DNA from: Zingiber officinale
Lineage: Eukaryota; Streptophyta; Magnoliopsida; Zingiberales; Zingiberaceae
Length of the DNA: 64,000 bases
Assembly (NCBI RefSeq): GCF_018446385.1
Contig: NC_055986.1
Span: forward strand, 24,786,302 to 24,850,301
Direction of reading: 5' to 3'
The translations under genes were made by a program, and so were the position numbers. Below the pieces are notes generated by a model. That model was not told where the DNA came from. It made no database searches and saw only the letters and a program-made list of their open reading frames with translations. Within the stretch, counting starts at the first letter, position 1, and each line of letters opens with the position of its first letter. Shown here one piece after another: positions 1-11,008 of this stretch.

Positions 1-299
1 AGTTAAAAGATCTGCTCATGTATATCTATATAAACTAAAATTTGCATATCATACAAGCTTAAACTAAATCTAAAACTTGTTGGAGTTTTTAGGCACTTAA
101 TTGGTTTACAAATGTAACACCCCAAATTTCATGATTTAGAGTTCTAAAAGTCCATAAAAATATTTGAAAATACTTTTAAAATATTCTAGGGATTTTTAGA
201 AATTTTTAGAGTATTTTTATGGAATTTTTGGAGTTCGTTTGGTATTTTTACCAAGAGGAAGAAGTTTAAAAAAATAATAAGAAAAATATATATGTTAAA

Positions 300-376
300 G
301 CCGGGTTTTGAACCCAAGACCTCGGAGCCGAACCAGGTTCTAATCGGATGCAGCCAACCAGCTGAGCTACACGATT
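300..376 (-). other. tRNA-like unit 3 inside the LTR
   Basis: On the minus strand it has the A box TAGCTCAGCTGG and the B-box-like GGTTCAAAACC, 146 nt downstream of unit 2. Like its neighbours it keeps a tRNA length and tRNA box spacing but has no convincing acceptor stem. Confidence 0.6.
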
Positions 377-450
377 TTTGTTAACATTATATGGAGCGAA
401 ATATATATAAGCAGTATTTAGGAATGTTTAAATAAATTGAAAATAAAAGT

Positions 451-522
451 GCGCGGATGAGGAATCGAAGCTGCGACCTGGGATTTGGTTAAAACTGGGT
501 TAACCAAGTGTGCTAGAAGTCA
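451..522 (-). other. tRNA-like unit 2 inside the LTR
   Basis: On the minus strand it has an A-box-like TAGCACACTTGG and a B-box-like GCTTCGATTCC and is followed by a T-run. It starts about 145 nt downstream of unit 1 and shares its spacer sequence (CCTAACTACTGCTTAA). It is more degenerate than unit 1. Confidence 0.6.
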
Positions 523-593
523 TTTGTTATTATAGAAGGAGAAAAATTCTATTTAAGCAGTAGTTAGGAAACAGAGAATAATAGGAAATAAAA

Positions 594-667
594 TGGTTGC
601 AGCTGGGATTCGAACCCGCGAGTCGCGCCCGAAGCAGAATGCAGCCAACCAACTGGGCCAGCGGGCT
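594..667 (-). other. tRNA-like unit 1 inside the LTR
   Basis: Read on the minus strand it starts GCCCGCTGGCCCAGTTGG, which contains an A box (TGGCCCAGTTGG). It carries a B box (GGTTCGAATCC) about 45 nt later, ends in CTGCAACCA and is followed by TTTT. Length and box spacing are tRNA-like, but the acceptor arms do not pair well, so this is a tRNA-derived sequence rather than a functional tRNA. It is the first of three units spaced about 146 nt apart. Confidence 0.7.
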
Positions 668-980
668 TTATTAATAAGAAGGGAAGCGAAAAATATATAA
701 GCAATAGTAGTTAATAGAAATATTGAGAACTTAGGTTTTTCCCCGTGACAAAATCTTCTCCTCTCCTCCTCTCGCGACGGCGCTTCTCCTCTCGGGCGAA
801 AACAGAGACGAAGCTAGGGCTTCGTCTCCGGCGGCCAGCGAGCACCCTTCTCCGTGAGTTCTTCATACCTTTGTGATCCTCTCGTCGAGGAGAGCAAGAA
901 GATACCAAGAGATCGTCGAGGAAGCATATATCCGAAACCCTAGCACCTCTCTTTCTCGGTTGTAAGTCCAAGAAAACGAA

Positions 981-998
981 GGTGAGTTGCTACTCACC
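981..998 (+). promoter_or_regulatory. Splice-donor hairpin in the LTR
   Basis: GGTGAGT and ACTCACC form a perfect 7-bp stem with a 4-nt loop. The left arm, preceded by AA, is a near-consensus 5' splice site. The same hairpin is kept in the inverted related LTR at 3993-4010. It follows a CT-rich, 5'-UTR-like stretch (740-960). A role in splicing LTR transcripts is inference. Confidence 0.45.
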
Positions 999-2645
999 TG
1001 CAGTAGGATAGCTCCGAGATTTGGCTTTGGTGTTTTCTTGTTTTCTTGAGTTTTGCCGTGAAGAATCTTGGTTTTTTTGTTTGCTGCCGTGAACCTTAAA
1101 GAAAGAAGAGACAAATTAGTTCAGTAAGCATGAAGAACAGATTTCGGATTCCTGTGTTGGGCAAGGAACAAGGAAGAGTTTAGTTTCCTTTAAAGCATGT
1201 AGTTTGATTTTGTAGAATGGTATGTTATAATACAACACATGAAGAACAGCCATGTTTTCCTAGGTTTTCAGTAGCAAATCTTTGTTTGGTTGCAAGGTGT
1301 GTACAATGGCACAATGTTGGTGAATATGCTGTGAGATACTTGATTGTAGTTTAGTCCTTAAAGCATGTAAGTAATGTACTGCAGATTTATGCAATTGATA
1401 TGGAATTTGTGATGTGTTCAGATTATTTTATAGCAAATAGAAAGATGTAAGTGCAGGTGGTTACAAAATTAAATCTTAGACATGAAGGATTTTATGGATC
1501 TTAAAAGGAAAACGAGAGCATGAAGCTTTTTAATGTTAAAGGATCTTAGTTGAAGAATTAGCAATGTGAGAGACACAGTAATATAAAGATAAATAAGAGT
1601 TAGAGGGAGACAAGGGATAGTCATAACATATGACAGTATTAAGCTCTATAATAAGTCAGATCAGCAGGAATGATGATAAGAGAATACTAGTAATGTTAGA
1701 TGGATTCTAAGTAAATTGTAGTATATAGTATATTTACTGCAACTCTACTTGTGCTATTCAGCTTATATCAGTTAGATCTCTTAATGGCTAATTTGAACAT
1801 GCAGTGATCTCTTCATTTTATAGTTTAGTGTTTCAGTTTGAAATTGTTCTGTTAATTCCATGCAGCAATGATTCCTTTATTTTCTAGATTCTATTGCATG
1901 TCTAGTAGTTGAATTTGTTTTACTATCACAGCATGCTTAAGTTGTTCTAGTTTCCTATTTGCTATTGGAATAACATGAGCAGTCCTATTTTTATAGCATG
2001 CAGATTTTAGATAAGCTTAGTATGCAGATTTTGATAGGCTTAATATGCAGAATTTTGTTAAGCTTTGCATGCAGATTTATGTTAAGCTTTGTATACAGAT
2101 TTTCAGTACGTAGGGTGTGTTCTAGTGCACACCAAGTGCTTGATAAAATGCTTAGTTCAATATAATGCTACAGTAGGCATTTTAATAGCTCAGTTAATGC
2201 AGTAGAAGCATTTAAAATCACTTATTTAGTCTTGCTTCAGCTTATATGGGACTACGGTCCAATGGGTGGGCTCCCTCTAGGTTCAGATAACCTAGTTCTA
2301 GGTTCGGATAACCTAGTTAAAGCAAGGTAAGAAAATTAGCTATGAAATCGGTATTTTATTTGTAATGGATTAGATATCCATTGGGTTGGACTCCCATCGT
2401 CCCTAGGTTTAGATAACCTAGTAAACCCTACTAGACCCTAACTTGCAATCCCGGGTTTAGTTAGGGATCCGCGCACCTGGCCCATCAGCAGCATGATTAT
2501 TATTTTAATCTATTATGTAAATAGTTTTCAAAACTTCACAAATTAGTTATGTGAATACAAGTTAGACTCAGTTTAGCATTAATTAGTTTAGCTTAGGTAT
2601 CAATTCAGTTTCTTATTGATACACATGATAGTTCTATGATTAGCT

Positions 2646-2950
2646 TTACATGTTTAGTATTTCATTCCTTTATTGGTTTATGAGCATGATTAGCTATACA
2701 TGTTTAGTATTTCAGTTAGTATGATTCCTTTATTGATTTATGAGCATGATTAGCTATACATGTTTAGTATTTCAGTTAGTATGATTCCTTTATTGATTTA
2801 TGAGCATGATTAGCTGTACATGTTTAATATCTCAGTTAGCATGATTCCTTTGCTATTTATGAGCATGAGTAGCTATACATGTTAGTTTTTCAGTTAGTTG
2901 ATTTCTTTGCTATTTATGAGCATGAGTAGCTTTGCATGTTAGTATTCAGT
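2646..2950 (+). repeat. 60-bp tandem repeat, about 5 copies
   Basis: Units read roughly CATGTTTAGTATTTCAGTTA, then TGATTCCTTTATTGATTTAT, then GAGCATGATTAGCTATA. The middle copies are nearly identical and the outer ones are shortened and diverged. The repeat lies within the 3' half of the solo LTR. Confidence 0.85.
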
Positions 2951-4307
2951 TTTAGCATGTTTTTATTTATATACATGCATATCGAGTTTTTGTGAGTAGG
3001 ATAGCGCTCACTAAGCTTTTAGCTTATAGATACTATTTTCCTCCTACTGCAGATAAAGGAAAAGGAAAAGTATAAGAAGGAAGGCGACAAGGAGATGCTG
3101 TGACAGTGTGTGTGATGCCAGGACTATGGAGAGATCCAGGGTTCGCTAGCGAATTTTCAGGACCTACCTGTTTAGAGTTTTAGTTTATGTTATTATGAAG
3201 TTGAGATTGTAATTGAGTTATTCCGCACTTGTAGCTTGTATGTCCTATCGTTGGAGTTCTATCTGTTTATTATTGCTAGAGTAGTTTCATTCTTCTTATT
3301 GAGTTATTATACTGCGTGGTTGAGTGATTATATGTTCCAGCCGCCTGTGGCTGAGTATATATTATTTGTATTGTTGATTTGGTCACCGGTACAGGGGAGA
3401 TTTTGTCGAAATTTTTCGGTAGGGTTTCCATGTGATTTTCTAATCATACCGGTTAAGTAGAGTTAGTAGTCAAGTAACGGTCATCCTTAGAGTGTAGTAG
3501 TAGTAAGAAGGGTGGTCGTTACAACAAAGTACAGATCTTAATCTTATCTGACTTGTGGTATACTTTGTAGACCTATACGTGGTTTACAAATCTGCACTTT
3601 GTAAATAGGTTTACAAATAAAACAACACACAGATTGTTATTACTTATTGCCCATCAGATTTTAAATATTCTGTATTGTATTTTGTTCCAAAAGTCTGCCC
3701 CGTTTCATACTCCCTGCCCAGTACAAAACTTTAAAACTAAAGGCTAACTGAAAACCGAACAAACCCATCAAGGTAGCAAGGACGTCTAAATTGAAATCCT
3801 AACTAATAGGGGCTGTTCTAAGCCCTAGTAAAGCTGTTCGTGGTTACAAAAATGCAAATAAATTGATCGTGCTTAATTATTAGCAAATGGAAAACCGAAA
3901 TGCTCAATATAACAACCGACGAATCTAGGGTTGTTCCTGCTCGGCGAGAAGGCAAAGAAGAACAATGAAATCGCGGAACTATTCCTACTGCAGGTGAGTA
4001 GCAACTCACCTTGCTTCTTTAACTTACAACCGAAGAAGATAAAGGATTCTAGGGTTCGGATAACTTGAGTTTTCGGCTTCTTCTTGCGCGCACAGATCCT
4101 CCTCGACGATGGTGGTCGCACACGGTTGAGGACCCGCCGGAAAAGCCCTTCGCCGGCGTTTTCGCCCGAGCAGGAGTCGGCGCCGTCGTGTGAGAAGAGA
4201 AGAGAAGAAAGTTAGGTCACGGGAGAAAATAAAACTCCCTTTATAACTAGGATATTCGACTACTAACTATACCTTAAATATAATCTGTTCTTTCCTTAAT
4301 TAACAAC

Positions 4308-4380
4308 AGCCGCTGGCACAGTTGGTTGGCTGCGTTTTACTTAAGGCGCAGCTCATGGGTTCGAGTCTCGGCTGCAACCA
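4308..4380 (+). other. tRNA-like unit, counterpart of unit 1
   Basis: The A box TGGCACAGTTGG (4314-4325) and the B-box-like GGTTCGAGTC (4358-4367) are present. The unit ends GGCTGCAACCA and is followed by TTTTT. Box spacing is tRNA-like. It corresponds to 594-667 in the solo LTR. Confidence 0.7.
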
Positions 4381-4453
4381 TTTTTCTTCCTATTTATTCC
4401 CTAATCATTAACTACTGCTTAACTAGAATATTTCTCCTTCTTTAATAAGAAAT

Positions 4454-4525
4454 GCCCGCTAGCACAGTTGGTTGGCTGGGTTTTAACCAAGTCCAGGGTC
4501 TCGGCTTCAATCCCTCAGCCACCCC
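4454..4525 (+). other. tRNA-like unit, counterpart of unit 2
   Basis: It has the A box TAGCACAGTTGG and the B-box-like GGCTTCAATCCC and is followed by a T-run. It begins 146 nt after the previous unit and corresponds to 451-522 of the solo LTR. Confidence 0.65.
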
Positions 4526-4600
4526 CTTTTTATTTCGATTTATTTTAAATGTTCCAACTACTGCATATATATACATTTCGTTCCATATATATTTACAAAA

Positions 4601-4660
4601 GACCCGCGGCTCACTTGGTTGCCTCGCTTTGCTGAAGGTGGCTCACGGGGCTGATTGGAC
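4601..4660 (+). other. Partial tRNA-like unit, counterpart of unit 3
   Basis: Only the A-box half (GCGGCTCACTTGG) is recognisable, 147 nt after the previous unit. The B box is not convincing. It is supported mainly by position and spacing. Confidence 0.4.
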
Positions 4661-4736
4661 GAAGAAGGAAGGGCAATTTCATAGCACGGAGGAATTTCAT
4701 ATGTAGAGTTTAGGCTCTCTGCATCACCCCCGTCGA

Positions 4737-5550
4737 ATCTAGATTTGACAGATGTGTACCAGAGGCTAGGAACAGGGATATGAATTTGAGAGGAACTCGC
4801 CATCAGACACAAAAGATCGACAAGAACACAACAAGTTCGATCAAAAAAGAGAAAGAGGATGCTAAGAAACAACCAAATGAGCTGAATGAGAAGGAAGAGT
4901 TACGAGAAAGGGGAAAGATTGCTAGAGAAGAGAGTGCAACAGTAAATTTGTAGGAGAAGAGCGTGCAACAGCAAAATTTAAAGACAAAAGAGCGAAGTAG
5001 ACGGCGACGACACACATGAGGCTTATAAAGCTTACAGCCAATTGACGACAACCGTCCAATCTAGGGTACACAAACCTAGAAACAAATCGAGCCACTGAAT
5101 TTGAAAATGGTACACGTCACGTCGGGCAGATGTCCGCCCGTCACATTAGGCATGCAGTGGTAGTATAGGACACATGCCCTTCAGTCAAAAGGTCGCATAA
5201 AGCCCTTAATTAAAAAGGTATAGACGCGTGCTCAACCATAATCTTCGAGGATTTACGCGTATTTCAAGAAATTTGAATGACATCAGCCAAAATCATGCCC
5301 ACCTAAAGGGATACAATGAAGGTAAAATTTTTTGAAAAGTATTGCTGACCACCTTCCCGATTGGCACACCATCTTCCTGATCAACACACAATCTTCCCAA
5401 TCGGCCAAGGCAAAGTAAAGTTGAGTGGCGTTGGTTCAGGGGTCTCTCAGCAGTTAATGGACCGTGTACAGTCTGATCAAGCATTAAGGCACCAACTGTC
5501 TAGTCAGTCGGACTTGCAGCCTCCTTCGACTAGACTTGAAAGGGAGTTTG
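4737..5550 (+). mobile_element. Tat-like Ty3/gypsy element, 3' internal region
   Basis: This non-coding stretch aligns with 53288-54240 in the same orientation. Shared landmarks are a GGATGTATACC-like start, a TTATAAA-containing segment, a (T)TAATTAAA segment and the closing CCTCCTTCGACTAGACTTG. It ends in a purine-rich tract (TTGAAAGGGAG) just before the LTR, as expected for the polypurine tract of a plus-strand element. No coding domains remain. Its 5' part is missing. Confidence 0.6.
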
Positions 5551-6143
5551 TGATGCAGAGATAAGAGCTTAGTGGCACAGGTCAATGGTCACGGTGTAGA
5601 TCAAAGTCAAAGTGGTCAACACCAGGGTTCAAGCAAGGCTGATCCGAGTAGGAGTGACTATATCAGTCGATCGGAATGATGCTGCCCGATCGACATGAAA
5701 TTAGTCCGAGTGAACCACCCGTCTGGTCAGATGTGGCACTGACATCAGTCACGCGAAGTAACAAAAAAGAAGACTAAAAGTCTTGAGAAAGAGAAAGCAA
5801 AGGAGAACACTCCATCTGTCATTAAATACACAGAAGCCAAGATAAAGATGCATTCTATATATAATCAATATCATTAAATAGGGGAAGATGAAAAGTCATT
5901 AAGAAAGGTATAGATGGGGAATGCTAGGTATGAGAAAAAGGGCAAGAAAAATAAGTCTCGGTCTCTACCATTTTTCATTTTCCTTCTTTTGTTTCTAACT
6001 TGAGCGTTGGAGGGCCAACGCCAGAGACTCCTTCCCTGGTTTTGGTTTTGGTTTTTATTTTGTAGAGAGGAGCAAGGTCTTCATCCCGTCAACGGAACTT
6101 CCACCTCCCTGGCTTTCTAGCTTCATGCCTCCGGACAGGATCA
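5551..6143 (+). mobile_element. Tat-like 3' LTR
   Basis: The LTR starts TGATG straight after a polypurine tract and ends near ACAGGATCA. The segment CTTGAGCGTTGGAGGGCC near the end is typical of Tat-lineage LTRs and recurs at about 11823 and 54931. It is shorter than the relative at 54241-55079 (593 against about 839 bp). The right end is uncertain by about 10 bp and no TSD was found. Confidence 0.6.
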
Positions 6144-6261
6144 AATTGCAAAAGGAAACACAAAGAGAAAGAGAGAAAGAGGTAGCCGCAAAAGGAGGCT
6201 AGCGAATTATATTACAAAAAACTTAGGTTTACAAAGGAAAAGGAAATATAAATAGACAATA

Positions 6262-6910
6262 AAGTAATAACAAAAAACTAATAATCTACCCTTATATAAT
6301 AATTTATCACACACTAACATCTCCCTCAAACTCATGATATACTAACAGAAAGTATTGAGAGTTTGTTAACCAAAAATTAAAATCGTGCAATGGAATGCAC
6401 CGAGTGAGCAAGGCTGCAATTTGCATGGAAGATGAGACAAATGACAAAGTGATGGTGCCATTTTTGATAGTGATGGCGAGTGAAATGACAATCAATCTTG
6501 ATATGTTTGGTGCACACATGAAAGATAGAATTACGAGTAATTTGCATAACACGAAGTTGTCATAATGCATAAGGGTAGGGTTAAGAGAAAAGCACCCATA
6601 TCAGCAAGTAGCCAACGTACCTAAATAATTTCAATAGTAGTAGAGGTCATAGCACGATATTCTGTTTTGGTAGAAGAATGAAAGACAACATTTTACTTTT
6701 TTACTCTTCCAAGAGATAAGGGAATCTTCCAAAAAAAATATAAAATCCTATAGTAGACTTACGATCTGTAGAATCACCACTCCAATTTACATCTGAATAG
6801 GCACACAACTCTAGGGTAGAAGTGGAAGGATAAAGAAGACTATGAAACTAGGTACCTCGAAGATATTGAAGGATGCAAAGCACAGCTCTCCAATGTATTG
6901 AAGTGGGAGA
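6262..6910 (-). mobile_element. Ty1/copia remnant, RNase H region
   Basis: Minus-strand translations resemble the copia RNase H end: a YSD..W.GDSTDRKSTIGF stretch (about 6800-6700) and, further on, a NGTITLSFVSSSMQIAALLT stretch (about 6450). The remnant is old and carries many breaks. No LTRs were recognised around it. 6144-6261 and 6911-6950 hold nothing recognisable. Confidence 0.6.
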
Positions 6911-6949
6911 AGTATGCTAACCAAGTCTTTTTTTTTGTCTTCCTCTTCA

Positions 6950-9860
6950 TTATTTGATATACATATTTGTTATAGTTTCACATCACTTAACTAAAGTATT
7001 TATTGGTCATCTAAGTACATGCACATATCATCCTCAACGTATCTCTTGAAGTTTTTCTTTAATAGATACAATCTAACTTTCTCCTTAATGCTCTCATTTC
7101 TTATTATGTCCATTCTCGTATGTCCACATATCCACATTAACATCCTCATCTCTGCAACTCTCATCTTCTACTCATGTGTTCGAGTCATAGCCTAACATTA
7201 AGCTCCATATAACATAGCATGTCTAACTGCAATTTTATAAAAAATTTCTTTAAGTTTTAGAGGTACTTTACGGTCATATAAAATACCTGACGCTCTCCTC
7301 CATTTTAACCATCCTAATTGTATTCTATGTACGAAATCTCTCTCAATCTCTCTATCATTTTACAAAAATAATCCTAAATATCTAAAGCTCTCGGTTTCGG
7401 GTAATTCGTCATCTCCTATCTTAACAATTGTCTCATTATATCTCATATTGTTAGACTTAAATTTTATATATTCTATCTTTATTCTACTAAGCCTAAAATC
7501 TTTCTCTTCTAGTGTTTCCTGTCAAGATTCTAGTTTAACATTTTCTCCTTCATGTGTTTTATCTATCAAAATAATATCATCTGTAAACAACATACACCAC
7601 AGTACTGTGTCTTGAATATGTGCAGTGAGTTCCTCCATAATTAGTATAAAAAGATAAAGACTTAGAGTTGATCCTTGATATGACCTTATCTTTATTATAA
7701 ATACTTCAGTTACTTTGTCTGAAATCTTTACTCTATTCGTTACTTCCTCGTACATATTTTTAATTAGTTCAATATATGTTACGCTAACACCTCTCTTTTC
7801 TAAAATTTTTCATATAATTTCTCTTGGAACTCTATCATAAGCTTTTTTTAAGTCAATGAATACTATGTGTAGATCTTGTTTTTGCTCCGATATTTTTTAA
7901 TAAATTGTCTAAGAAGATATATAGCTTCTATTGTTGACTTTCAAAGCATGAACCCAAATTAATTTTTGATCATCGTGGTCTCCTTCCTTAATCTTTTTTC
8001 CATTAATTTTTCCTAAAGTTTCATGGTATGACTCATTAGTTTAATACCCCTATATTTTACACAATTTTGTATGTCTATCTTGTTCTTATATAAAGGAATT
8101 AGAGTACTTATCATCCATTGATAGATTTTTTTTTTAATTTTTAATATCATATTAAATAATTTTGTAAGTCATTCAATATTTTATTTCCCTAGGCATTTCC
8201 ATACCTTTATCAGAATATCATCTGATTCAATGACATTTCCATTGTGCATCCCATTTAAAGCTTGTTCTACTTTTGAAGTTTGAATTCTATGATAAAAATT
8301 TAAATTTCTATGCTTATTAGACCTACTTAAATTATCTAAGTTAAGTTGGTTACCTAAATTTTTATTAAAAAGTTGATGAAAATACTCCTCTACCACTCTT
8401 TTATTACTCTATTATTTACTAGTACTTTATTACATTCATCTTTAATACATTTTATTTGGATAAGATCTCTTGTCTTCCTTTCTCTCACTTTAGCTATTAT
8501 ATAAATGTCTCTTTCCTCTTCTTTTGTATCCAATTTTTGATATAATCATTTAAAAGTTTCATTCTTTGCTTCATTCACTACTCTTTTAACTTCTTTTATG
8601 GCTATTATAAATGTACAATGTCTTATAAGCTATTCATTTTTTCCTCCACTTTCTCTTGTACTTTCTCATTCCACTACCAAGATTCTTTACTTAGTGGTGC
8701 ATATCCCTTTGACTTACTGAGTACACTCTTAACTACTATTTTTAACTTTGATATAATCTTATCTCATGTTATATTAGAATCACCATATATTTCATCTAAT
8801 ATTTGTACTCCTACATTCTCCTTAAAGATATTTTGCTTCCGATTCTTTAACATCCACCACTTAATTCTAGGAGTTATATATATTTTCTTTCTATTGATAT
8901 TATGCTTGAGACGTATATCCAATACTACTAACCTATGTTGGGTAATTAAGCTTTCTCCAGAGATGACCTTACAATCTTTACAAGTGTTTCTATTATTCTT
9001 TCTAATCATAAGAAAGTCAATTTGTGATTTATTATTCCCACTTTTGAACATTACTAAGTATTTTCTCTTTTCTTAAAATATATATTAGTTAATATAAGGT
9101 TATATGTTATTGCAAACTCTAATATAATTTTCGCTTCCTCATTTCTCATTCCAAATCTATGACTTTATGTACCCTCTCATATTCCTTATTTTTCACTCTG
9201 ATATGCCCATTTAAATGACCTCCTATTAAAATTATTTCATTTGGTGGAATGCTTTGTAATATTTCATCTAAGTCATTCTAAAATTTTGATTTGATAGCTT
9301 CATCTAATTCTACTTGCGGTACATATACATTAATTATGTTCATAGTTTATTTCACCAGTATTCTCTTAAGGACTATAATTTTATTCCCCTTTCTAACTAC
9401 TCCTATAACTTCATCCTTTAACGAACTATCTACAACAATACTCATTCCATTTCTTGTTTTACTCTTTTCTGTGTACCATAATTTAAAATTCGAGTTCTCT
9501 ATCAATTTTGTATTCTCCCCTACTCATTTTATCTTTTGTATACACAGAAAATTAATTCTTTCCTAATTATCGTATCTACTACCTCTATTTATTTACCAGT
9601 GAGGGTTCCTATGTTTTATGTTCTAAATTTTAGATTATTAGTTTTCCTATCATATTTGTTCTTATCCAACCTATAGTATAATAACTCTTGTCTATTTAAC
9701 ATTATACCCAAGTTTTTATAAAGATGTAGTGCTCCTTGCCGATACGTTACAGTCAAATCCTGCAATGTGAACTCTTACATATTTAGCATTGCATTCGAGT
9801 TCTGGAGATGTAGTGGTTCTTACCGAAACATTATAGTAGGGCCCTACAATACGTTCCTTC
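6950..9860 (-). mobile_element. Degenerate RTE-type LINE
   Basis: Minus-strand reading gives an endonuclease-like part (about 9600-8760) and a linker that includes the ORF at 8396-8181. A reverse-transcriptase core follows at 7755-7522, with QGSTLSLYLF and the catalytic FTDDIILI motif. A C-terminal stretch WICGHTRMDIIRNE (about 7160-7100) is typical of plant RTE LINEs. Many frameshifts and stops separate the pieces, so it is dead. The endonuclease-coding 5' part occurs a second time at 12010-13210. Confidence 0.75.
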
Positions 9861-10223
9861 TAGGGAACAACGTAGCATTAGCACAATAGTTTAATAAATC
9901 CATTCATTGAATATTTGTCATAGTTTTAATGTCGGCTGATAATTTAATATAACCATTCTCCTTTATTTGAGTTTGGGATCAACCATAACTGGTCATGTAC
10001 AGAATTATTAATTTGACTGAATATGAATTACTAATTACTAAAGAATAAATTAATTAAAATTTTAATTATTACATTCACTTTACTTTTTAGTATTTTTAAA
10101 TTTATTTATTTTATTATCTCAATTTCATATTTTGTTTTTGTTAATATAGAATGGACTAATCCCTAGGTGAATGATCTTATCTTACGGATAGACTATCAGA
10201 TAAATCTAAAAAACTACCAGATG
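8691..10223 (+). repeat. Direct repeat copy 1 (LINE 5' part plus flank)
   Basis: From TAGTGGTGCATATCCC to CACTACCAGATGG-like sequence, this region aligns with 12009-13453 over about 1.45 kb. It covers the LINE endonuclease part, the LINE 5' end and about 350 bp of flank. The flank of this copy has an extra AT-rich piece (about 10020-10150). Confidence 0.8.
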
Positions 10224-10476
10224 GTAAAGCTCGACCGAGCATAAAGATATTTAGCCTTATGAAAATTCTTAGTATATTACTGGTCGAGTGAAGGCCAAGT
10301 GGGCACCAATGAGTGCCTGCACGCGCTTTGTCAGGCAAAGCCCGACCGAGAATAAAGACATTTAGCCTTATGGGAACTCTTAGTATATTACCGGCCGAGT
10401 GAAGGCCAAGTGAGTACTAATGAGTGTATGCACGCGCTCAGTCAGGCAAAGCCCGACCAATCATAAAGGCACTTTG

Positions 10477-10701
10477 GCGGCGTTTGGTTAAATGATGGGA
10501 ATGACTATGGGTATGTATTTGATAGTAAGGTGGAATGAGAATGAGAATGGAAATGAAACCCACCTAGTTATATGGGTTTTGTTGATTCACATAAATCTCA
10601 AAATCATTCCCAAATTGTTATTCTCAAACTCACAATCCAAACACTATCTTTTACTATCATTCCATTCCCTCATTCCCAAACCCATTAACCAGACACCCCT
10701 T
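10477..10701. mobile_element. MITE, Tourist-like
   Basis: About 225 bp interrupt one unit of the surrounding 125-bp repeat. The left end reads GGCGTTTGGTTAAATGATGG; the right end, reversed, reads GGGGTGTCTGGTTAATGGG, so the terminal inverted repeats share TTTGGTTAA-like cores. Internal GGAATG/CATTCC runs also pair. A TTA/TTT target duplication is possible but imperfect. Superfamily assignment (PIF/Harbinger Tourist type) is tentative. Confidence 0.6.
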
Positions 10702-10954
10702 AACCTTTTGTATAATTTTTAATATATTACTGGCCAATCAAAGGCTGAGCGAGCACCCATGTACTCATATACACTCGGCCGAGCAAAGCCCGGCAGAACT
10801 CAGAGACGTTTAGCCTTATACAACTTTTAGTATATTATCGGCCAAGCGAACACCAATGTGCTTATATACGCCCAGCCGAGGGAAGGCCGGGTGAGCGTTA
10901 CAGTACTTACAAGTGCTCGACTGGGCAAAGCCCTACAGAGGATAGAGTCACTCA

Positions 10955-11003
<49 letters not shown>

Positions 11004-11008
11004 TATAT

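Larger units (their letters stand above)
113..3523 (+). mobile_element. Solo LTR, Ty3/gypsy (Tekay-like), 3.4 kb, with TSD
   Basis: The segment opens with TGTAACACCCC and closes with GGTCGTTACA, so the ends are inverted TGTAAC/GTTACA. It is flanked by a perfect 5-bp direct repeat, ACAAA, at 108-112 and 3524-3528. No internal coding domain lies inside, so it looks like an LTR left after recombination between two LTRs. TGTAACACCC ends and multi-kilobase LTRs are familiar from Tekay/Del chromoviruses; the lineage is inferred from the ends only. It contains three tRNA-like units (300-667, minus strand), a 5'-UTR-like stretch with a splice-donor hairpin (about 740-1000) and a 60-bp tandem repeat (2646-2950). 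A related partial copy lies inverted at 3529-4736. Confidence 0.8.
3529..4736 (-). mobile_element. Inverted fragment of a related Ty3/gypsy LTR
   Basis: Read on the minus strand, 4660 down to about 3975 aligns with 300-1010 of the solo LTR. The same three tRNA-like units, the same spacers, the same GGGCGAAAAC-containing 5'-UTR-like stretch and the same splice-donor hairpin occur in the same order. The left part (3529-3960) is probably more of the LTR but aligns weakly. No clear ends or TSD are visible. It is a partial copy and clearly diverged from the solo LTR. Confidence 0.7.

Noticed and set aside
300-376. Functional host tRNA genes at the tRNA-like units
   Set aside because: A and B boxes are present but acceptor and T-stem pairing is poor, and they sit in tandem units within LTRs. 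They are called tRNA-like only.
4452-4706. Plus-strand open frame of 84 codons as a gene
   Set aside because: It runs through two tRNA-like units of an LTR fragment and shows no family resemblance.
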